A DNA stretch of 64,000 bases. Origin: Peptoniphilaceae bacterium. GTDB lineage: Bacteria; Bacillota; Clostridia; Tissierellales; Peptoniphilaceae. The notes beneath the pieces are model-generated. The model saw nothing but the letters and a program-made list of their open reading frames with translations. It ran no database searches and was not told where the DNA came from. Where the stretch lies: assembly GCA_022779285.1 (NCBI GenBank), contig JALFST010000020.1, forward strand, positions 30,789-94,788. Reading direction: 5' to 3'. Shown here piece after piece: positions 19,056 through 27,512 of this stretch. Position 1 is the stretch's first letter; the number at the start of each line of letters is the position of its first letter. The position numbers and the translations under genes are program-made.

Positions 19056-20035
19056 TTTTTCTTCTCCGATGTGTTTTTTTCATAACGCTCAAATGCTTCG
19101 ATGACCCTTTGCACAAGCGGATGCCGCACCACGTCTGCTTTCTGAAATTCACAAAACTCTACACCCTTGACGTCCTTGAGAATATGCTGAATGGTCTTAA
19201 GGCCCGATGTTTTTCCTGACGGGAGATCCACCTGTGTCACATCGCCCGTGATTACCGCCTTCGACCCGTAACCCATCCGCGTCAGGAACATCTTCATCTG
19301 CGCCGTTGTAGTGTTTTGTGCCTCATCCAGAATAATAAAGGAATGATCCAGCGTCCTGCCGCGCATATATGCGAGCGGAGCCACCTCAATCTGCCCTCGT
19401 TCCTTATATTTTATATAATTATCCGGTCCCAGCATTTCGTAGAGCGCATCATATAGCGGTCTGAGATAGGGATCGATCTTTTCCTGCAAATCTCCCGGCA
19501 GAAATCCCAAGCTTTCTCCCGCTTCCACCGCAGGTCTTGTGAGTATGATACGATTGACCTCATTACTTTTAAATGCTTTGATTGCCATGGCTACCGCAAG
19601 ATATGTCTTTCCCGTACCCGCCGGCCCGATCCCGAAGGTGAAACCGTTGTTCTTGATGGCATCCACATATTGCTTTTGTCCCAATGTTTTTGCGCGGATC
19701 GGCTTTCCCTGCGCAGTCGATAAAATCACGCCCTCCAGCATTTGCTGCACGGGAACATCGCTTTGCTGTTGAATCTCAAGCAAATAACAAACCTCCGGCC
19801 TTGTAATAAACCCCTGACGTTGAACAACGGCATACATGCTGTCCAGTACGCTTCTTGCCGCCTCAACCTCTGCCGCTTCTCCTTTTAGAAGAATCTGTCC
19901 GTCCTTCAGACGCATACGGACTCCCAGAAATTCCTGAAAGAGCTTGACATTGCTGTCCAGCTCTCCCAAAAGCGACGCCAGTTCCTCTGTTGAATGTTCC
20001 TTTTGTGTCCAAATCTGTTCCGTATTCAAGCGCAT
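19052..20035 (-). CDS. PhoH family ATPase
   Basis: A protein of 327 residues of the PhoH family. It has the Walker A GPAGTGKT at 137-144, the Walker B region SFIILDEAQNTT and an N-terminal KH-like region. These ATPases are found beside ybeY in most bacteria and are thought to act in RNA metabolism; the precise reaction is not known. It is the first gene of the ten-gene operon. AGAGGAG directly abuts the ATG at 20035, so a TTG two codons later (20029), six bases from this site, may be the actual start. ATGA overlap with the ybeY-era fusion. Confidence 0.92.
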   Translation of the reverse strand: MRLNTEQIWTQKEHSTEELASLLGELDSNVKLFQEFLGVRMRLKDGQILLKGEAAEVEAARSVLDSMYAVVQRQGFITRPEVCYLLEIQQQSDVPVQQMLEGVILSTAQGKPIRAKTLGQKQYVDAIKNNGFTFGIGPAGTGKTYLAVAMAIKAFKSNEVNRIILTRPAVEAGESLGFLPGDLQEKIDPYLRPLYDALYEMLGPDNYIKYKERGQIEVAPLAYMRGRTLDHSFIILDEAQNTTTAQMKMFLTRMGYGSKAVITGDVTQVDLPSGKTSGLKTIQHILKDVKGVEFCEFQKADVVRHPLVQRVIEAFERYEKNTSEKKK

Positions 20036-20070
20036 CTCCTCTTCTGTTTTATTGAATTCGTATTTCTATT

Positions 20071-20099
20071 ATTTTACCCGCATACTTGGATTCTGTAAA
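20071..20099 (-). promoter_or_regulatory. Promoter of the phoH-to-nif3 operon
   Basis: Minus strand TTTACA, 17-base spacer, TAAAAT, about 35 bases before the phoH start. No other convincing promoter or terminator is seen within the next 12.7 kb on this strand. Confidence 0.75.
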
Positions 20100-20140
20100 A
20101 ATGAATTGTTCATTGCGCACCTCCCGGTTTCGTTACAGCA

Positions 20141-20170
20141 TTGTCTTTTTTATTTTCCTTCTCGTATAAT
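20141..20170 (+). promoter_or_regulatory. Promoter of the MaoC-like gene
   Basis: TTGTCT, 18-base spacer, TATAAT. The start of transcription would be near 20177, about 64 bases before the ATG. It is divergent from the phoH promoter. Confidence 0.7.
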
Positions 20171-20240
20171 TGAGGACTATAATAGAGGACAAAATTGAAG
20201 CCATGCTTCTATATTGCTCTATGAAAGGAAAAGAAATTTT

Positions 20241-20681
20241 ATGTATTTTGAGGATTATACCGTCGGCGATCAATATTCCATTCTTCCGTTTTCACTTTCC
20301 GAACAGGAAATCATTGAATTTGCCGAAAAATATGATGCCCGGCCCTTCCACCTGAATCAAAAAGCGGCGGAAAAAACACGTTTTGGAAAGATCATCGCTT
20401 CCGGCTTGCACACCATCTGCGCTGCCTGGGGGCATTGGGTGGAAAGGGTGATCCACGAGGATCATCTTGTTGCAGGACTCAGCATTGAATCCGCCAAATG
20501 GCTTGCACCGGTTTATGCAGACGAGCGTATCACCGGCACCATTGAGGTATCTCATAAGCGACTCTTCTCCAGCGGAAAAGCCGGCGCTATCACCTGGCGT
20601 ATGCTCCTGAAAAATGAAGGTGGTGAAGCTGTATTGGAGTATATTGTCACAGGTATGGTGGAAGCCCGCCCCGGCGATTAA
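20241..20681 (+). CDS. MaoC-like hot-dog dehydratase
   Basis: A protein of 146 residues with the single hot-dog fold of MaoC/(R)-specific enoyl-CoA hydratases. It shows IIEFAEKYDARPFHLNQKAA and FGKIIASGLHTICAAWGHWV, which hold the catalytic Asp/His region of the family. The substrate is probably an acyl thioester, but not known; such proteins also occur as stand-alone thioesterase-like enzymes. I start at MYFEDYTVGDQY with AAAGGAAAAG upstream; a longer frame start at 20214 lacks a ribosome-binding site. It is a single-gene unit facing the superoxide reductase gene. Confidence 0.82.
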   Translation: MYFEDYTVGDQYSILPFSLSEQEIIEFAEKYDARPFHLNQKAAEKTRFGKIIASGLHTICAAWGHWVERVIHEDHLVAGLSIESAKWLAPVYADERITGTIEVSHKRLFSSGKAGAITWRMLLKNEGGEAVLEYIVTGMVEARPGD

Positions 20682-20696
20682 CTCTATAAGCAAAAC

Positions 20697-20722
20697 AGGG
20701 AGAGCGGCTCGCCACTCTCCCT
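20697..20722. terminator. Hairpin between convergent genes
   Basis: AGGGAGAG / CTCTCCCT stem with an inner GGC/GCC pair lies between the MaoC-like and superoxide reductase genes. The minus side continues TGTTTTGC, so it best suits the superoxide reductase gene. The T-run is weak. Confidence 0.55.
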
Positions 20723-20755
20723 ACTTTACAGTATTGATTTATAACTGCACGAAAA

Positions 20756-21127
20756 TCAGGCCTCCGCCTTCCAGAGTCCGTGCAAATTGCAATGCTCATA
20801 AACCTCTACCGGGCCATCCTCCACAACGAAGCTCGCCTTGGGCTCATCCTGCGGTGTGAGAGAGACATACTGCACCTTCTTGCCCTGAACGACAGCAATA
20901 AAATCGATCCAGTGCTCTTCTGTCATCGGATGCAGAACAGAGCCGACCTGAACATGAACCTGATTGCCTTCGCGTGTTACCTGGGGAACATGCTTTTCTA
21001 AAGCTGCGTCCGTTGTTCCCGCTTTCAAAGCTTCGGTCTCCTGGCCACAGCATACCGGTGTGCAATGACCGACTTCATTGACATTCGCATAAAGTGCGCC
21101 GCACTTTTCACAAAAATATAGCTTCAT
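20756..21127 (-). CDS. Superoxide reductase (desulfoferrodoxin type)
   Basis: A protein of 123 residues that reduces superoxide to hydrogen peroxide without making oxygen, typical of anaerobes. The N-terminal desulforedoxin domain holds an Fe(Cys)4 site with C6, C9, C26 and C27. The catalytic domain supplies the Fe(His)4Cys ligands: H46 (EKHVP), H66 and H72 (LHPMTEEHW), C113 and H116 (CNLHG). Both centres look complete. The start follows AGGAGGAATC; the longer open frame up to 21241 has no such site. Confidence 0.95.
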   Translation of the reverse strand: MKLYFCEKCGALYANVNEVGHCTPVCCGQETEALKAGTTDAALEKHVPQVTREGNQVHVQVGSVLHPMTEEHWIDFIAVVQGKKVQYVSLTPQDEPKASFVVEDGPVEVYEHCNLHGLWKAEA

Positions 21128-21584
21128 GATTCCTCCTTCTTTACGTGGGCTTTCCCCAACTATTGTTTTTTTACCCCATTCCAAGATGTTAAAAAACAAA
21201 ATTGAAGAAATTCGTTGCATGCGGCAGAAAAATGGAAGCATGACACCTTCTTGAGTAAAATGACAGCCTGAAAAATGAGATTTCCCGAGAAAACTCCGAA
21301 TATGCGTTCAAGGATGGCATACAAAGACGGCATGAAAGGTTTCTCCTTACTGGAATTTTATATATTGTCAACCGGAGCAATACGATGTCATACAGAAATC
21401 CCGGCACTGCGTTTTCACCTGCGAAAACCATCCTGATTATTCATTACGAAGAAAAAACTGATTGCGTGTGCAAACGAAACGATGTCTGCGGGTCGACAGA
21501 GGTATCTGTCATTGTCGTTTTCAAGAAGATTCCCGATGATTTGAAAGTATATTCTGTGAAATAAAAAATAGGACAATCATTCAA

Positions 21585-21633
21585 TTGACAGTAATTCTCG
21601 GAAATGTATATAATGAAAAAAGAATAAATGTTC
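21585..21633 (+). promoter_or_regulatory. lexA promoter with LexA-box-like operator
   Basis: TTGACA (21585-21590), 18-base spacer, TATAAT (21609-21614). At the expected start of transcription is GAATAAATGTTC (21622-21633), one base from the Gram-positive SOS box GAAC-N4-GTTC. This fits LexA repressing its own gene. The rest of 21128-21584 holds no gene I can support. Confidence 0.75.
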
Positions 21634-21660
21634 GTCACACTCACTCAGGAAAGGACAACT

Positions 21661-22335
21661 ATGGCTATCTCCGCACCGGAACGTCGCATGAGAATTCTCC
21701 GCTATATTACGGAATATCTCGCAAAAAATAAATATCCTCCCAGCTTTCGAGACATCAGTGAAACGCTGCAAATTCCTTCCACTTCAACAGTGCATTCGGA
21801 TATTCATACACTCATCCGGCAAGGCTATCTTTGCATGGATACACGCAACTACCGATCTCTTCACCTCAACGAGGAGCGCGCGGATGCGCTTGCCGCATTA
21901 GGGATTTTCCTTGCGCCGGAGAGTCCCGATGTCCCCGTTTCGGAGCTTCGTGACGATGTCTATGATATCCCTGTATACGGAAATGTGGCGGCAGGCGATC
22001 CGATTTATGCAGATGATGTTGTCGAGGAAACCATTCCGCTTCCTTCCTCCTTTTTCCCATCCGACGGAAGCGACTATTTTGTTTTGAAAATACGAGGAGA
22101 ATCCATGATCGAGGCCGGCATCTTCGATGGAGATCACGTCATCATCCGCCGTCAAAATACAGCGCGCAACGGTCAACAGGTCGTCGCTCTGATTGAGGAT
22201 TCCGCAACAGTCAAAACCTTCTATCAGCATGCAGACCACGTGGAGCTTCGTCCGGAAAACTCTGCGATGGAGCCCATCATTGTTCGGGAATGCAAAATTC
22301 TTGGCATCGTCTGCGGCCTGTATCGACTCTATTGA
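21661..22335 (+). CDS. lexA: SOS-response repressor LexA
   Basis: A protein of 224 residues. The N-terminal winged helix (1-70) includes PSFRDISETLQIPSTSTVHS. The C-terminal self-cleaving peptidase domain has the cleavage site A111-G112 (NVAAGDP), the nucleophile S148 (RGESMIEAG) and the general base K185 (SATVKTF). After DNA damage, RecA filaments trigger self-cleavage and derepression. The start is set by AGGAAAGGACAAC. A LexA-box-like site overlaps its promoter, and a similar site lies at the uvrA promoter in this window. Confidence 0.96.
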   Translation: MAISAPERRMRILRYITEYLAKNKYPPSFRDISETLQIPSTSTVHSDIHTLIRQGYLCMDTRNYRSLHLNEERADALAALGIFLAPESPDVPVSELRDDVYDIPVYGNVAAGDPIYADDVVEETIPLPSSFFPSDGSDYFVLKIRGESMIEAGIFDGDHVIIRRQNTARNGQQVVALIEDSATVKTFYQHADHVELRPENSAMEPIIVRECKILGIVCGLYRLY

Positions 22336-22345
22336 TTTCGAAAAT

Positions 22346-23569
22346 TCAATAAGCGCCTGCCGGCAAATAGAGGCTTCCCGTTACCAGTATGGGCTGCAGG
22401 GGGAGCTCTTTTTGTGCGCTCATGATCGCATCTCTGACATTTTGCTGAATCTTCTGATCGGTATCTTGCAGCGAAATCGGATATACCTTGCTTGCCATCG
22501 CAAAAAGCCTTGCACGGACTCCTTCTTGAATTTTCCCTTCATGCATACCGAAGATAAGAACCGGACGTTTTTTCCCCGTCATACCCAACAATTTCAAATT
22601 TTCCATAAGCACGGTAACCGCTTGATCATTGTGCGCACCGTCCACCCAAATCTCCGGATGCGTCGAAATACGCTGCATCCGGCCGGTCATAGGAGTCCCC
22701 GTGATCGCATCGCGAATCCTTTGCCGAAGATCCTCCTCCGACAGTGCAGAATCTCTCATTTTCAAATTTTGAACGACGGATTTTTCCCGCAGCATCGTCT
22801 CCAAGGCGTAAAGCGCTGTTCCAAGATTTTGCAGTTGATGGATGCCGATCAGGGGCGTCTCATAATCTCCGGACAACCACAGCCCCCGGTAGTGAAAATA
22901 CATCCTCGGCTGCGGAGCCTCCGTTTGAATATCTTCCAGCTCCACCATGGATTTCTTCAGAAAATGGATTCTTGTATGTCTGGATTCGGCCACGTCAATC
23001 AGAGCTTCTTTCACATCCTTCTTCTGATCGGAAGAAATCACCGGTTCTCCCTCACCGATCACGCCTGCCTTTTGCGCGGCGATTTCCGTCAGGCTCATTC
23101 CCAGCTCCTTTTGATGGTCCTTAGCAATCGTAGTGATCACAACAACATCCGTCTCTATGAGATGTGTGGCATCCAATCTTCCGCCGATTCCTGCCTCCAT
23201 CACAAGGATCCCCAAAGAACGAAATGCCAGCATCGCTTCCACAAGGCTTCTCTGAAAAAAAGTCAGTTCCGGTAACGCTATCCGATCTGCAGCAGCTTGC
23301 ATTTCCTCTCGCACACATTCCAATTTCCGCTCAGAGATCGGCTCTTGTCCGATACAAATTCTTTCTCGATAGCACACTACATGAGGCGATGAAAAATGTC
23401 CGACTTTTTCTCCGGTAATTTTCTCCAGTGCGGCGGCAATGACACGTCCGGTTGAGCCTTTGCCGTTGGTTCCCACCACATGAACGATAAAACGGCCTTT
23501 CTCCGGATGTCCCAGGGCCTCCAGCCACCGCCATACGGCACCATGCTTTTGCATCAATTCTTTTTCCAT
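22346..23569 (-). CDS. folC: Folylpolyglutamate / dihydrofolate synthase
   Basis: A protein of 407 residues of the Mur-ligase-like FolC family, which adds glutamate to folates and may also make dihydrofolate from dihydropteroate. Key motifs are the P-loop VVGTNGKGSTGRVIAAALE, FFQRSLVEAMLAF, MEAGIGGRLDATH, and VDGAHNDQAV in the C-terminal domain. AAAGGAAACGGTC precedes the ATG. It is convergent with lexA, with only ten bases between the stop codons. Confidence 0.93.
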   Translation of the reverse strand: MEKELMQKHGAVWRWLEALGHPEKGRFIVHVVGTNGKGSTGRVIAAALEKITGEKVGHFSSPHVVCYRERICIGQEPISERKLECVREEMQAAADRIALPELTFFQRSLVEAMLAFRSLGILVMEAGIGGRLDATHLIETDVVVITTIAKDHQKELGMSLTEIAAQKAGVIGEGEPVISSDQKKDVKEALIDVAESRHTRIHFLKKSMVELEDIQTEAPQPRMYFHYRGLWLSGDYETPLIGIHQLQNLGTALYALETMLREKSVVQNLKMRDSALSEEDLRQRIRDAITGTPMTGRMQRISTHPEIWVDGAHNDQAVTVLMENLKLLGMTGKKRPVLIFGMHEGKIQEGVRARLFAMASKVYPISLQDTDQKIQQNVRDAIMSAQKELPLQPILVTGSLYLPAGAY

Positions 23570-23664
23570 GACCGTTTCCTTTCCGCATCATCTGCATTCA
23601 TAAAGTCCACATATCCGTCCGCTAAAATAATCATACTTCATAGGAATAATGGAAAGGAATGCAT

Positions 23665-24621
23665 ATGAAAAGACCTTCAATCCTAAAAAAAATAGGAGCG
23701 ATTTTTTTGAGTGCTGCTATTTTGCTTTCTTCCTCCGGAGCTGTCCGAGCTGCAAAAAAGCCTATGCAGCCCATCTTTGCATATGGAGAAAGCCTGACCG
23801 CCCAGCAAAAACAGGAGACGGCAAAGCTGCTCGGTGTGAACGACAGCTCCCTGGAAATGCAGGTGAATATCGATGAGATGAATTCACTTCTTCATGATCA
23901 ATATCATTATTATCAGGTCTACTCTTCTGTATATATCCAACCTGATAAAAATGTAGCGGGTGTTGCGGTGGAAATTCTTACGCCAAAGACGATCACGACA
24001 ATTACGGAGGCGCAATATGAAAATGCCGCCATAACGGCCGGCGCTACAAACATGCGCATTCGTGTCGCATCTGTAAAAGCCGTAGACGGATCGGGAGCCT
24101 TAGCCGGCGTCTATAAAGCCTTTAACAGTACCGTTGGCGAACTGCCTGAAGAAAATATAAAGCAGGCACAGAAAGAGCTTACGGTCACGTCAAAAATCAC
24201 CGAGGAAAATAAAGAGAAAAAAGGGTATTCGGATGATCTCCTGAACGCCGCCGTTGCGGAAATTAAAGCGCAAATTGCTGCAAAGAAGGCAGAAAACAAC
24301 GGTGTCATCAACAACGGCACAATCAACAATATTGTAGACTCTGTCATCAATAACTACAATCTCAACGGCATTCTTTCTGAAGAAAACGTTGAGTCCTTAA
24401 AAGAGCTGATGAATCAGTTCTCCAAGCTCCAGCTCTCCGAAGATCAAATGGAAGCTCTCAAGCAATTCGGTCAGAAGCTCTTAAAAGAAGGAGATAAACT
24501 TCTGAATGGAGTCAAGGATACCTGGAACAGCCTCGCACCTGAAACAAAATCAGGGATTCAAGGCTTCTTCTCCAATATTTTTGAACAAATTAAGAACTTT
24601 TTTCAGGGCCTGTTCTCGTAG
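23665..24621 (+). CDS. Exported DUF1002 protein
   Basis: A protein of 318 residues with a cleavable signal peptide (about 1-29, basic start then hydrophobic core ending AVRAA). The mature part is the DUF1002 (YpuA-like) domain: AYGESLTAQQKQETAKLLGV and the helical segment that follows. The C-terminal third is amphipathic and helical, ending in an aromatic-rich tail (FFSNIFEQIKNFFQGLFS). The function of DUF1002 proteins is unknown. The start at 23665 is chosen because GGAAAGGA lies six bases upstream; the ATG at 23659 is directly against it. A strong terminator follows. Confidence 0.85.
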   Translation: MKRPSILKKIGAIFLSAAILLSSSGAVRAAKKPMQPIFAYGESLTAQQKQETAKLLGVNDSSLEMQVNIDEMNSLLHDQYHYYQVYSSVYIQPDKNVAGVAVEILTPKTITTITEAQYENAAITAGATNMRIRVASVKAVDGSGALAGVYKAFNSTVGELPEENIKQAQKELTVTSKITEENKEKKGYSDDLLNAAVAEIKAQIAAKKAENNGVINNGTINNIVDSVINNYNLNGILSEENVESLKELMNQFSKLQLSEDQMEALKQFGQKLLKEGDKLLNGVKDTWNSLAPETKSGIQGFFSNIFEQIKNFFQGLFS

Positions 24622-24660
24622 CGGCAGAAAAATCGGATCGGACCCGAGGATCTGAAAAAC

Positions 24661-24712
24661 AAAATGGCTGAATTTCAATCACTTTCTGATGAAATTCAGC
24701 CATTTTGTTTTA
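24661..24712. terminator. Bidirectional terminator between the DUF1002 gene and nrdD
   Basis: A 16-base perfect stem (AAAATGGCTGAATTTC and its complement) with a 14-base loop is flanked by TTTTGTTTT on the plus side and TTTTGTTTTTC on the minus side, between two convergent genes. Confidence 0.9.
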
Positions 24713-24758
24713 TGCCTTCCGTTATGCCCCTTCCGTAAACACGGAAAATGCCCTTCTT

Positions 24759-26600
24759 TTATCTGCTTTCCTTAGATTCCTGCGTAAAAGATCTCGTATT
24801 CATCGGTACAGGTTCTGCCGCGTGGGATAGCTGATACAGCTTTCGATCTGCAAATTCCTGCATTTTCCCGTCGTTCCAATTCTTCACCGGACGATAATAG
24901 CCTGTGATACGACTATAAACCTCCGCTTCCCTGCCGCAAACCGGACAGTGATTGTGTTCTCCATCAATATATCCATGCTCCGCACAAATCGAATATGTGG
25001 GAGAAAGTGTAAAATAAGGCAGCTTATAATTTTCCGCAATTTTACGCACCAGCGTTGCCGCCGAATTCCAATCGGGGAGCTTCTCTCCCAAAAAAGCATG
25101 GAACACGGTTCCCGACGTATACCTTGTCTGCAGCTCATCCTGGATATCCAATGCTTCAAAAAGATCATCCGTTGCGCCCACGGGAAGGTGAGAAGAGTTC
25201 GTGTAGTAAGGCGCTCCCTCCTGATTGGCGGTGATAATATCCGGGAAAACCGCCCGATCGTGCTTGGCAAAACGATAGGATGTGGATTCGGCAGGAGTCG
25301 CCTCCAAATTGTAGAGATCGCCCGTCTCTTCCTGATAATCGCTGAGGCGCTCTCGCATATGATCGAGCACATCCCTTGCAAATTGCTGCGCATCCGCATC
25401 TGTCAAATCCTTGCGCAGCCACGTTGCGTTCAGGCATGCCTCATTCATTCCAACCAGTCCGATTGTAGAAAAATGATTATCAAAGCTGCCGAGATAGCGC
25501 TTCGTATATGGATAGAGTCCGTTTTCCAGCATTTGGGTAATAAAGTTTCTTTTGCATTTCAAGGAACGGGCGGCAATATCCATCAATTCATCCAATTGCT
25601 GATAAAAGCTTGTCTTTGTCTTGGATAAATACGCAATGCGCGGCAGATTGATGGTCACAACACCGATGGAGCCCGTAGATTCTCCCGATCCGAAAAATCC
25701 GCCTGATTTTTTACGCAGCTCGCGAAGATCCAGGCGCAGCCGACAGCACATGGAACGGACATCGCTCGGCTCCATATCCGAATTGATATAATTCGAAAAA
25801 TATGGCGTACCGTACTTTGCGGTCATCTCAAAAAGAAGACGATTGTTTTCCGTATCCGACCAATCGAAATTTTTTGTGATGGAATACGTGGGAATCGGAT
25901 ACTGGAATCCTCTTCCTTGCGCATCTCCTTCCAGCATTACCTCGATAAACGCCTTGTTGATCATGTCCATTTCCGCCTGACAATCGCCATAGGTAAAGTC
26001 CATGTTTTGACCGCCAACGGAAGCAGGGAGCTTTGCAAGATCCTCGGGAACCGTCCAATCCAATGTGATATTGGTAAAAGGAGCCTGCGTTCCCCAACGG
26101 CTCGGCGTATTGACGCCATAGACAAAGGACTGAATGCATTGCTTGACATCTTTGTAAGATAAGCTGTCCTTGCGCACAAAAGGTGCAAGATATGTATCGA
26201 AAGAAGAAAAGGCCTGTGCCCCTGCCCATTCATTTTGCATAATTCCTAAAAAATTGACCATCTGATTGCAGAGCGTGGAAAGATGCTTGGCGGGCGCTGA
26301 GGAAATTTTTCCGGGAACTCCTCCAAGTCCTTCATCGATCAGCTGCTTGAGGCTCCACCCCGCGCAATATCCCGTCAGCATACTTAAATCGTGAATATGA
26401 ATCGCTGCTGTACGATGCGCCGACTCGACCTCGTCATCATATACCTGAGAAAGCCAATAATTGGCCGTCACCGCACCGGAGTTTGATAAAATCAATCCTC
26501 CCACCGAATAGGTAACGGTTGAATTTTCCTTCACGCGCCAGTCGTTGATCCCAAGATAATTATCAATCAGCTCCTGATAATCCAGCTTTGTTCCATTCAT
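24759..26600 (-). CDS. nrdD: Anaerobic ribonucleoside-triphosphate reductase
   Basis: A protein of 613 residues, the class III oxygen-sensitive reductase that makes dNTPs. The glycyl radical site is RITGYYRPVKNWND with the radical glycine at about 567. A zinc site is seen just before it (SICAEHGYIDGEHNHCPVCG). The sequence begins directly with the catalytic core (ENSTVTYSVGGLILSNSGAV). The N-terminal ATP-cone of about 90 residues that gives allosteric activity control in many NrdD proteins is absent. Two NrdR-like boxes and a promoter lie upstream, and nrdG is the next gene upstream on the same strand. Confidence 0.95.
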   Translation of the reverse strand: MNGTKLDYQELIDNYLGINDWRVKENSTVTYSVGGLILSNSGAVTANYWLSQVYDDEVESAHRTAAIHIHDLSMLTGYCAGWSLKQLIDEGLGGVPGKISSAPAKHLSTLCNQMVNFLGIMQNEWAGAQAFSSFDTYLAPFVRKDSLSYKDVKQCIQSFVYGVNTPSRWGTQAPFTNITLDWTVPEDLAKLPASVGGQNMDFTYGDCQAEMDMINKAFIEVMLEGDAQGRGFQYPIPTYSITKNFDWSDTENNRLLFEMTAKYGTPYFSNYINSDMEPSDVRSMCCRLRLDLRELRKKSGGFFGSGESTGSIGVVTINLPRIAYLSKTKTSFYQQLDELMDIAARSLKCKRNFITQMLENGLYPYTKRYLGSFDNHFSTIGLVGMNEACLNATWLRKDLTDADAQQFARDVLDHMRERLSDYQEETGDLYNLEATPAESTSYRFAKHDRAVFPDIITANQEGAPYYTNSSHLPVGATDDLFEALDIQDELQTRYTSGTVFHAFLGEKLPDWNSAATLVRKIAENYKLPYFTLSPTYSICAEHGYIDGEHNHCPVCGREAEVYSRITGYYRPVKNWNDGKMQEFADRKLYQLSHAAEPVPMNTRSFTQESKESR

Positions 26601-26676
26601 ATTGTTGCCTCCCTCCGACCGAAATATCTATATGTAGTTCTGATTTATTGAATTCATCAAGATGATGTGCATTTCT

Positions 26677-26705
26677 ATTATAGTGTCTAAAGGGAGAAAT
26701 AGCAA
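26677..26705 (-). promoter_or_regulatory. Promoter of nrdD
   Basis: Minus strand TTGCTA, 17-base spacer, TATAAT, about 70 bases before the nrdD ATG. Two NrdR-like boxes lie directly upstream. Confidence 0.78.
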
Positions 26706-26711
26706 ATAAAA

Positions 26712-26760
26712 ACTACAATATATGGTGTGCTTGTGAAAAAACTCACCATTATATTGTAGT
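26712..26760 (-). promoter_or_regulatory. Paired NrdR-box-like sites
   Basis: Two sites resembling the NrdR box ACACWATATNTWGTGT face each other: CTACAATATATGGTGT (13 of 16 match) near 26713-26728 and a second with core CATTATATTG at 26747-26756. Their centres are about 32 bases apart, close to three turns of DNA, as usual for NrdR. They also form a large inverted repeat. Confidence 0.72.
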
Positions 26761-26774
26761 AAAAAACTAAAATA

Positions 26775-27473
26775 TTACCCGAGACGCAGCTCTGTCGGGA
26801 GATAGGGCAAAAGTATTTTACGATACTTTTCCATTTTCTCCTCCGTTGGCGGGGTAAGCTCCTGACAGGGAACCTGCGGACGTGAAATGTATTGCTGTAA
26901 AAAATAACGAGGGGCACCCGAAATCCATGGACCGATCACTTGAAAGGAAGCTTCATCATGAAGCTCCGCGACAACGGTTGTACGAAATTCAAGGTCGATT
27001 TTTCCCTGCCCGCTCCATGCCTTCAGCAGCTCCACACTTTTAAAAATCGGCTCCATATTCCAATCCGCCCTGCCCACCGTCTGCGCGTAGCGTTCCGGAG
27101 AATTTTTAATATCCATAGCGATCGCCTGAACAAGCCCCGCCTCCACGAGCTCCTCCACCATGGCGGGATGCGTGCCGTTGGTATCTAATTTGACCGGAAA
27201 GCCCTTTTCTCGAATTTCCCGAAGAAAAGCAGGAAGATCCGCCGAGAGCGTCGGTTCACCGCCCGTGACGCATACTCCGTCCAGCTTTCCCTTCCTGGAA
27301 TCCAAAAAGGAGAGGAAGTCCTCACGGGAAATGACTTCCGGCGCCCTTCCATCCAAAATTTCCGCATTGTGACAATAGGGACAGCGCAGATCACATCCGC
27401 CCAGAAACACCGCACACGCAACCTTGCCCGGATAATCCAATAATGTCATTTTCTGTAATCCGCAGATCCGCAT
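26775..27473 (-). CDS. nrdG: Anaerobic ribonucleotide reductase activating protein
   Basis: A protein of 232 residues of the radical SAM family. The cluster motif is C27-X3-C31-X2-C34 (GGCDLRCPYCHN), followed by CVTGGEPTLSADL. It uses SAM to install the glycyl radical on NrdD. The start ATG gives MRICGLQKMTLLDYPGKVAC, the standard N-terminus for this subgroup. It is upstream of nrdD on the same strand, but the 174-base gap contains a separate promoter and NrdR boxes, so nrdD need not depend on the nrdG transcript. Confidence 0.93.
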   Translation of the reverse strand: MRICGLQKMTLLDYPGKVACAVFLGGCDLRCPYCHNAEILDGRAPEVISREDFLSFLDSRKGKLDGVCVTGGEPTLSADLPAFLREIREKGFPVKLDTNGTHPAMVEELVEAGLVQAIAMDIKNSPERYAQTVGRADWNMEPIFKSVELLKAWSGQGKIDLEFRTTVVAELHDEASFQVIGPWISGAPRYFLQQYISRPQVPCQELTPPTEEKMEKYRKILLPYLPTELRLG

Positions 27474-27512
27474 ATTTCCTCTCTTTTCCGATTCCTTGGT
27501 GTTTTTTTGATG

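Noticed and set aside
20100..20140. A 14-codon minus-strand frame with a strong GGGAGGTG site near the phoH promoter
   Set aside because: It overlaps the -35 and -10 of the phoH promoter, so it would lie upstream of the transcript start.
21275..21436. A 53-codon plus-strand frame containing KGFSLLEFYIL, which looks like a prepilin start
   Set aside because: It has no ribosome-binding site, the hydrophobic segment is too short for a pilin, and no pilus genes are near.
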